From: CAJCIY01 sp964245825
GTDB taxonomy: Bacteria; Actinomycetota; Actinomycetes; Mycobacteriales; CAJCIY01
Direction of reading: 5' to 3'
DNA length: 64,000 bases
Assembly: GCA_964245825.1 (NCBI GenBank)
Contig: CAXTNT010000006.1
Span: 124,001-188,000, forward strand
Below the pieces are notes generated by a model. It was not told where the DNA came from, did no database searches, and saw only the letters and a list, made by a program, of their open reading frames with translations. Position numbers and translations under genes: made by a program. Below are positions 61,634 to 64,000 of this stretch, piece after piece (the stretch's first letter is position 1; every line of letters begins with the position of its first letter).

Positions 61634-62086
61634 GTGAGCTTCGCGGGCCGGTGCGGCTTGCTCGGGTGGGATGTTTCCGGAGCCGTGCCGTTCCAGGATC
61701 TGTGCGGCCGACTCGGTGTGACGGCGCAGCGCGAGCAAGAAATGGCCAGCCGACAGCTGGTGGCGCTCGCGAACTTCCGTGCGTGCCTGCTAGCGGGCAG
61801 CGCCGAGAGTTACGGTGAGACCGCGGACCGCGTCAGATCGTCGCTGGCAGGAGCGTGGGACTACCTGGCCGGTGCAGGTCTGCTCGACATCGCGGACGTC
61901 GGCGGTTCGACCGAGTCCGCGCCCGACCTCGGCAGCGACGCGGATTTCTCCGACCTGTACCGAGTGCTGAACCGAGAGCTGGACGCCGTCATCCGGGCGA
62001 GCCGGCCCGGTAACTTCGCCTGGCGGGGCCGGGTGTTCGGGTGGGGCCTCCGCCGCCTCCTCGCGCGGATCGCACGGGCCCCCTGA
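61634..62086 (+). CDS. Hypothetical protein fragment
   Basis: 150 residues from GTG 61634; the frame is open upstream but there it is antisense to Fic. Coding-like composition runs to the stop (QREQEMASRQLVALANFRACLLAG, FSDLYRVLNRELDAVIRASRPGNF). No RBS is visible before any start, so this is probably the 3' part of a gene whose 5' part was lost when the Fic fragment came to lie next to it. Family not recognised. Confidence 0.4.
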   Translation: MSFAGRCGLLGWDVSGAVPFQDLCGRLGVTAQREQEMASRQLVALANFRACLLAGSAESYGETADRVRSSLAGAWDYLAGAGLLDIADVGGSTESAPDLGSDADFSDLYRVLNRELDAVIRASRPGNFAWRGRVFGWGLRRLLARIARAP

Positions 62087-62276
62087 GACCCAAGACCAAA
62101 GCGCAAGACCCGCGCGGCGCCAACTCAGACGACGCGGCTGCCAAGTGCGCACCCGTACGGTAGACACGAAGTCTCCAGCGGCACAGCGTTACCCTCAGCG
62201 ACAGCCACGACGACCACCACATGTCGTGTGCAGCAACTGGCTCCCGGTACCTGTCCGAGCACCCTTGGAGTAGCAA

Positions 62277-62921
62277 GTGAGTCAGCTTGTCGCGTACTAC
62301 GACGAGAAGCCAGTCGCGCTCAGGGGGCAAGTGGAGCTCCACCAATCCCGGATCTCATCTGCGGTCGGGGCGCGCTCAACCGAAGGTGCCATCCGAACTG
62401 CGCTCGTGTACGTGCCAGTACCCAGCGAGGCCGGACCGTTCCTTGTCCCGTTCGGCGAGTACGACGACTGGTCGCTCCGTGACCGGTACAACGAGGCCAT
62501 CCGGATCATGAACACGCTGGGCGCCTCTGCCATCACCTGTCAGACCTTTGCGGAAGTCACCGTCCGGCGCGGACTCCGCGCAAAGGTGTCCGGGCGCGGT
62601 GGCGAGCTGACTCAGCAGCGCATCGAGAACAGCGGGTTCGACTTTCGACACGAGGGCGCTGGCAGCGCACCTCGCGATCCGAGGCCGCTGCGGTGGGAGG
62701 ACGAGCCTGGCTTCGCCGCAGCCGTGAGCAGCGTCCTTGAAAACGGTGCCACCGAGGTGGAGATCAACATCAGGAGCAACCGCACTTACGCGGTCGATGG
62801 TGCCCTCGGACTTGAACTCAAGAAGGCCGGCCTTGATCTTGGCGGCGGCACACAGCGATCGGGAGCTACGAGCTTGCACATCAGTGCCAGCTTCCCCCAT
62901 GCCCGCAAGAGCTGGAGGTAG
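62277..62921 (+). CDS. Hypothetical protein in accessory region
   Basis: 214 residues, GTG start with GGAG seven bases upstream, so it has its own expression signals. No signal peptide or membrane helix. The first half contains VPVPSEAGPFLVPFGEYDDWSLRDRYNEAIRI; the second half looks beta-rich (EVEINIRSNRTYAV, LDLGGG...SLHISASF). Base composition is slightly less GC-rich than the housekeeping genes. I do not recognise the family. Surrounded by truncated genes and IS debris, so probably recently acquired. Confidence 0.6.
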   Translation: MSQLVAYYDEKPVALRGQVELHQSRISSAVGARSTEGAIRTALVYVPVPSEAGPFLVPFGEYDDWSLRDRYNEAIRIMNTLGASAITCQTFAEVTVRRGLRAKVSGRGGELTQQRIENSGFDFRHEGAGSAPRDPRPLRWEDEPGFAAAVSSVLENGATEVEINIRSNRTYAVDGALGLELKKAGLDLGGGTQRSGATSLHISASFPHARKSWR

Positions 62922-63022
62922 CGGATCACAGGCCCGACCCCGCTCTGTCGAGGTGAACATGAATGCAGCCGAAGGAACCGTCACGGGTTTGATGCCGCTT
63001 CTTTCCTTGCGGAGAATGTAGA

Positions 63023-63410
63023 TCATGCCCAACAGGTATCCGCTCGAGCAGCGGGAGCGAGCGACGCGGATTGCCCTTGACCGTCTCCGGGCCGCCTGCA
63101 TTTTCTTCGCGAGGGCGCTCGACCCTCGCCACCGCTGATCTGCGGGTTCATCGACGCGATGCGCGCCGACGGACACCGGGTCGAGCCGACCGACAGGCGC
63201 CGAACCATCCGCTGGCACCTGCAGCAGGCAGACCTGGCGGCCTAGGTCCCGTCGACAGCGACGATCTGGCGGACGCTGGTTCGTGGCGGCTTTCTCGTCC
63301 TGCAGGGCCACAAGCGGCCGCGGTCGTCGTGGAAACGGTTCGCCGCCGACCTGCCGAACGAGCGCTGGCAGGCCGACATCACCTACTGGCCACCGACCGA
63401 CGGCACCGGG
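63023..63410 (+). pseudogene. IS3/IS481 transposase remnants
   Basis: Three pieces. ATG 63023 opens a stretch MPNRYPLEQRERATRIALDR, typical of an IS3-type OrfA N-terminus, which ends at a TGA near 63137. A second frame then reads PLICGFIDAMRADGHRVE, like the start of an IS3 OrfB. From about 63187 DRRRTIRWHLQQ, an in-frame TAG at 63243-63245, and VPSTATIWRTLVRGG...KRPRSSWKRFAADLPNERWQADITYW match the linker and first catalytic-domain segment of an IS481-type transposase, lost after about 63410. None can be functional. Confidence 0.7.
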
Positions 63411-63421
63411 GCGACCGGGCC

Positions 63422-63621
63422 CTCACCGACCCAGTGCTCTTCGGGTCCACGAGGGCCCTCATGAGCAGCATCCCCGCCGCTCTGGCGAAGGAGGTCCGCG
63501 ACCTTCCGCTCAAGGAGACCCCATCGAGAAGTGGCTCTCGGGCAATGCTCTGCGCCTGTTCGGCATGGACCGCCCCTCGCCGGCTGCCCTTGTTGTGCCA
63601 GGCTCGGTCCGTGGCCTTTAG
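63422..63621 (+). pseudogene. Amidohydrolase C-terminal fragment, frameshifted
   Basis: Frame one reads DPVLFGSTRALMSSIPAALAK then EVRDLPLKE; after about 63520 the sense continues one frame over as IEKWLSGNALRLFG, the typical C-terminus of amidohydrolase_2 proteins, to the TAG at 63619-63621. Only the last 60 or so codons survive, joined to IS481 debris. It overlaps the start of the HAD gene. Confidence 0.6.
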
Positions 63622-64000
63622 CACCGTCCTGCTCGACTGGCGCGGCACGCTGGCGGTGACGATGACCGAACGCCAATGGGTGGGGGCGGCGCTGGAGCGC
63701 TGCGCGCGTCCTGCCCACGCGAACGCAGTCACCGACGTCGTACGCCGGCTCGACGGGCCGCAGTCCGCCCGGCGGCTCAGCAGTCCGGACATCGACTGCT
63801 CTGCCGCCGCGCACCGACAGGCCTACGAGCAGGTGTTCGCCGATGCGGGACTGGATCGGGAGCTCTCGACCGCGCTCTATGCGGTGGAGTCCGACCCGGC
63901 GCTCAACCCCTTCGCCGCCGACGTCGCGGGCACCGTCGCGGCGCTGCGGGTGCACGGCGTGGCCGTCGGCATCATCAGCGACATCCACGTCGACCTACGC
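63611..64000 (+). CDS. HAD-family hydrolase, 3' end outside window
   Basis: GTG 63611, open for 130 codons to the window edge. Motif I is VLLDWRGTL: the nucleophile Asp is present but the second Asp of DxD is Arg, giving DWRGT, comparable to the DWAGT of phosphonoacetaldehyde hydrolases. Motif II appears as VAVGIISDIH with Ser. The cap lies between (ALYAVESDPALNPFAADV). Motifs III and IV would lie beyond the window. Activity cannot be assigned. Confidence 0.75.
   Translation, partial: MAFSTVLLDWRGTLAVTMTERQWVGAALERCARPAHANAVTDVVRRLDGPQSARRLSSPDIDCSAAAHRQAYEQVFADAGLDRELSTALYAVESDPALNPFAADVAGTVAALRVHGVAVGIISDIHVDLR

Noticed and set aside
60830..62086. 418-codon plus-strand ORF taken as a single gene
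   Set aside because: Its first 240 codons are antisense to a clear Fic gene. Only the part after about 61630 may be a real fragment.

Overview
The window is high-GC DNA from a PIM-making, F420-using actinomycete. The evidence is the order thrS-pgsA-PIM acyltransferase-PimA-like, the run pdxST-yebC-ruvCAB-yajC-secDF-apt-rel-hisS-aspS, DUF3145 and DUF4193 proteins, an SsgA/SsgB-family protein (typical of sporulating or morphologically complex actinomycetes), an F420-type LLM oxidoreductase, and frequent GTG/TTG starts and GTGA/ATGA overlaps. I cannot fix the genus.

Layout. 1-3 kb: two tandem DUF6907-type zinc-motif genes (one runs off the window), an orphan hairpin and a secreted beta-helix protein. 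3-10 kb: serine hydrolase, LigC-type DNA ligase, an NlpC/P60 wall hydrolase behind a c-di-AMP (ydaO-type) riboswitch, RibD-like reductase, GNAT, DUF3145, DUF4193 and a degenerate sigma-region-2-like protein. 10.2-11.5 kb: a 1.3-kb stretch bounded by a perfect 25-bp duplication of the 3' end of tRNA-Val, read as a tiny integrated element without integrase. 11.5-14.2 kb: tRNA-Val, -Cys, -Gly, the SsgB-like gene, a SigK/RskA-like sigma/anti-sigma pair and a second tRNA-Val. 14.6-37.5 kb: a dense, mostly co-directional housekeeping block for phosphatidylinositol mannoside synthesis, vitamin B6, Holliday-junction resolution, protein export, purine salvage, (p)ppGpp and two aminoacyl-tRNA synthetases. 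37.5-38.8 kb: a RES-Xre toxin-antitoxin pair behind an array of four GTTGACG heptamers. 38.8-50.5 kb: TreY and GlgX/TreX, then assorted metabolic and envelope genes including a new 44-codon ORF. 50.6-57.1 kb: a 2,149-residue LPYTG-anchored repeat surface protein with a very recent internal duplication. 57.3-64 kb: accessory and decayed DNA: a TetR N-terminus fused to an unrelated C-terminus, epoxide hydrolase, TSUP permease, HMCES/YedK-type protein, a truncated Fic protein abutting a truncated opposite-strand ORF, an unknown gene, IS3/IS481 debris, an amidohydrolase fragment and the start of a HAD-family gene.

Two signals cut across the annotation. A 58-bp inverted-repeat-ended element occurs three times, always exactly 58 bp (24052-24109, 50570-50627, 57260-57317); two direct copies bracket the giant surface-protein gene. 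At least six genes carry a TANNNT -10 hexamer placed so that transcription would begin on the start codon (leaderless), and for ruvC a LexA/SOS box covers that same start codon.
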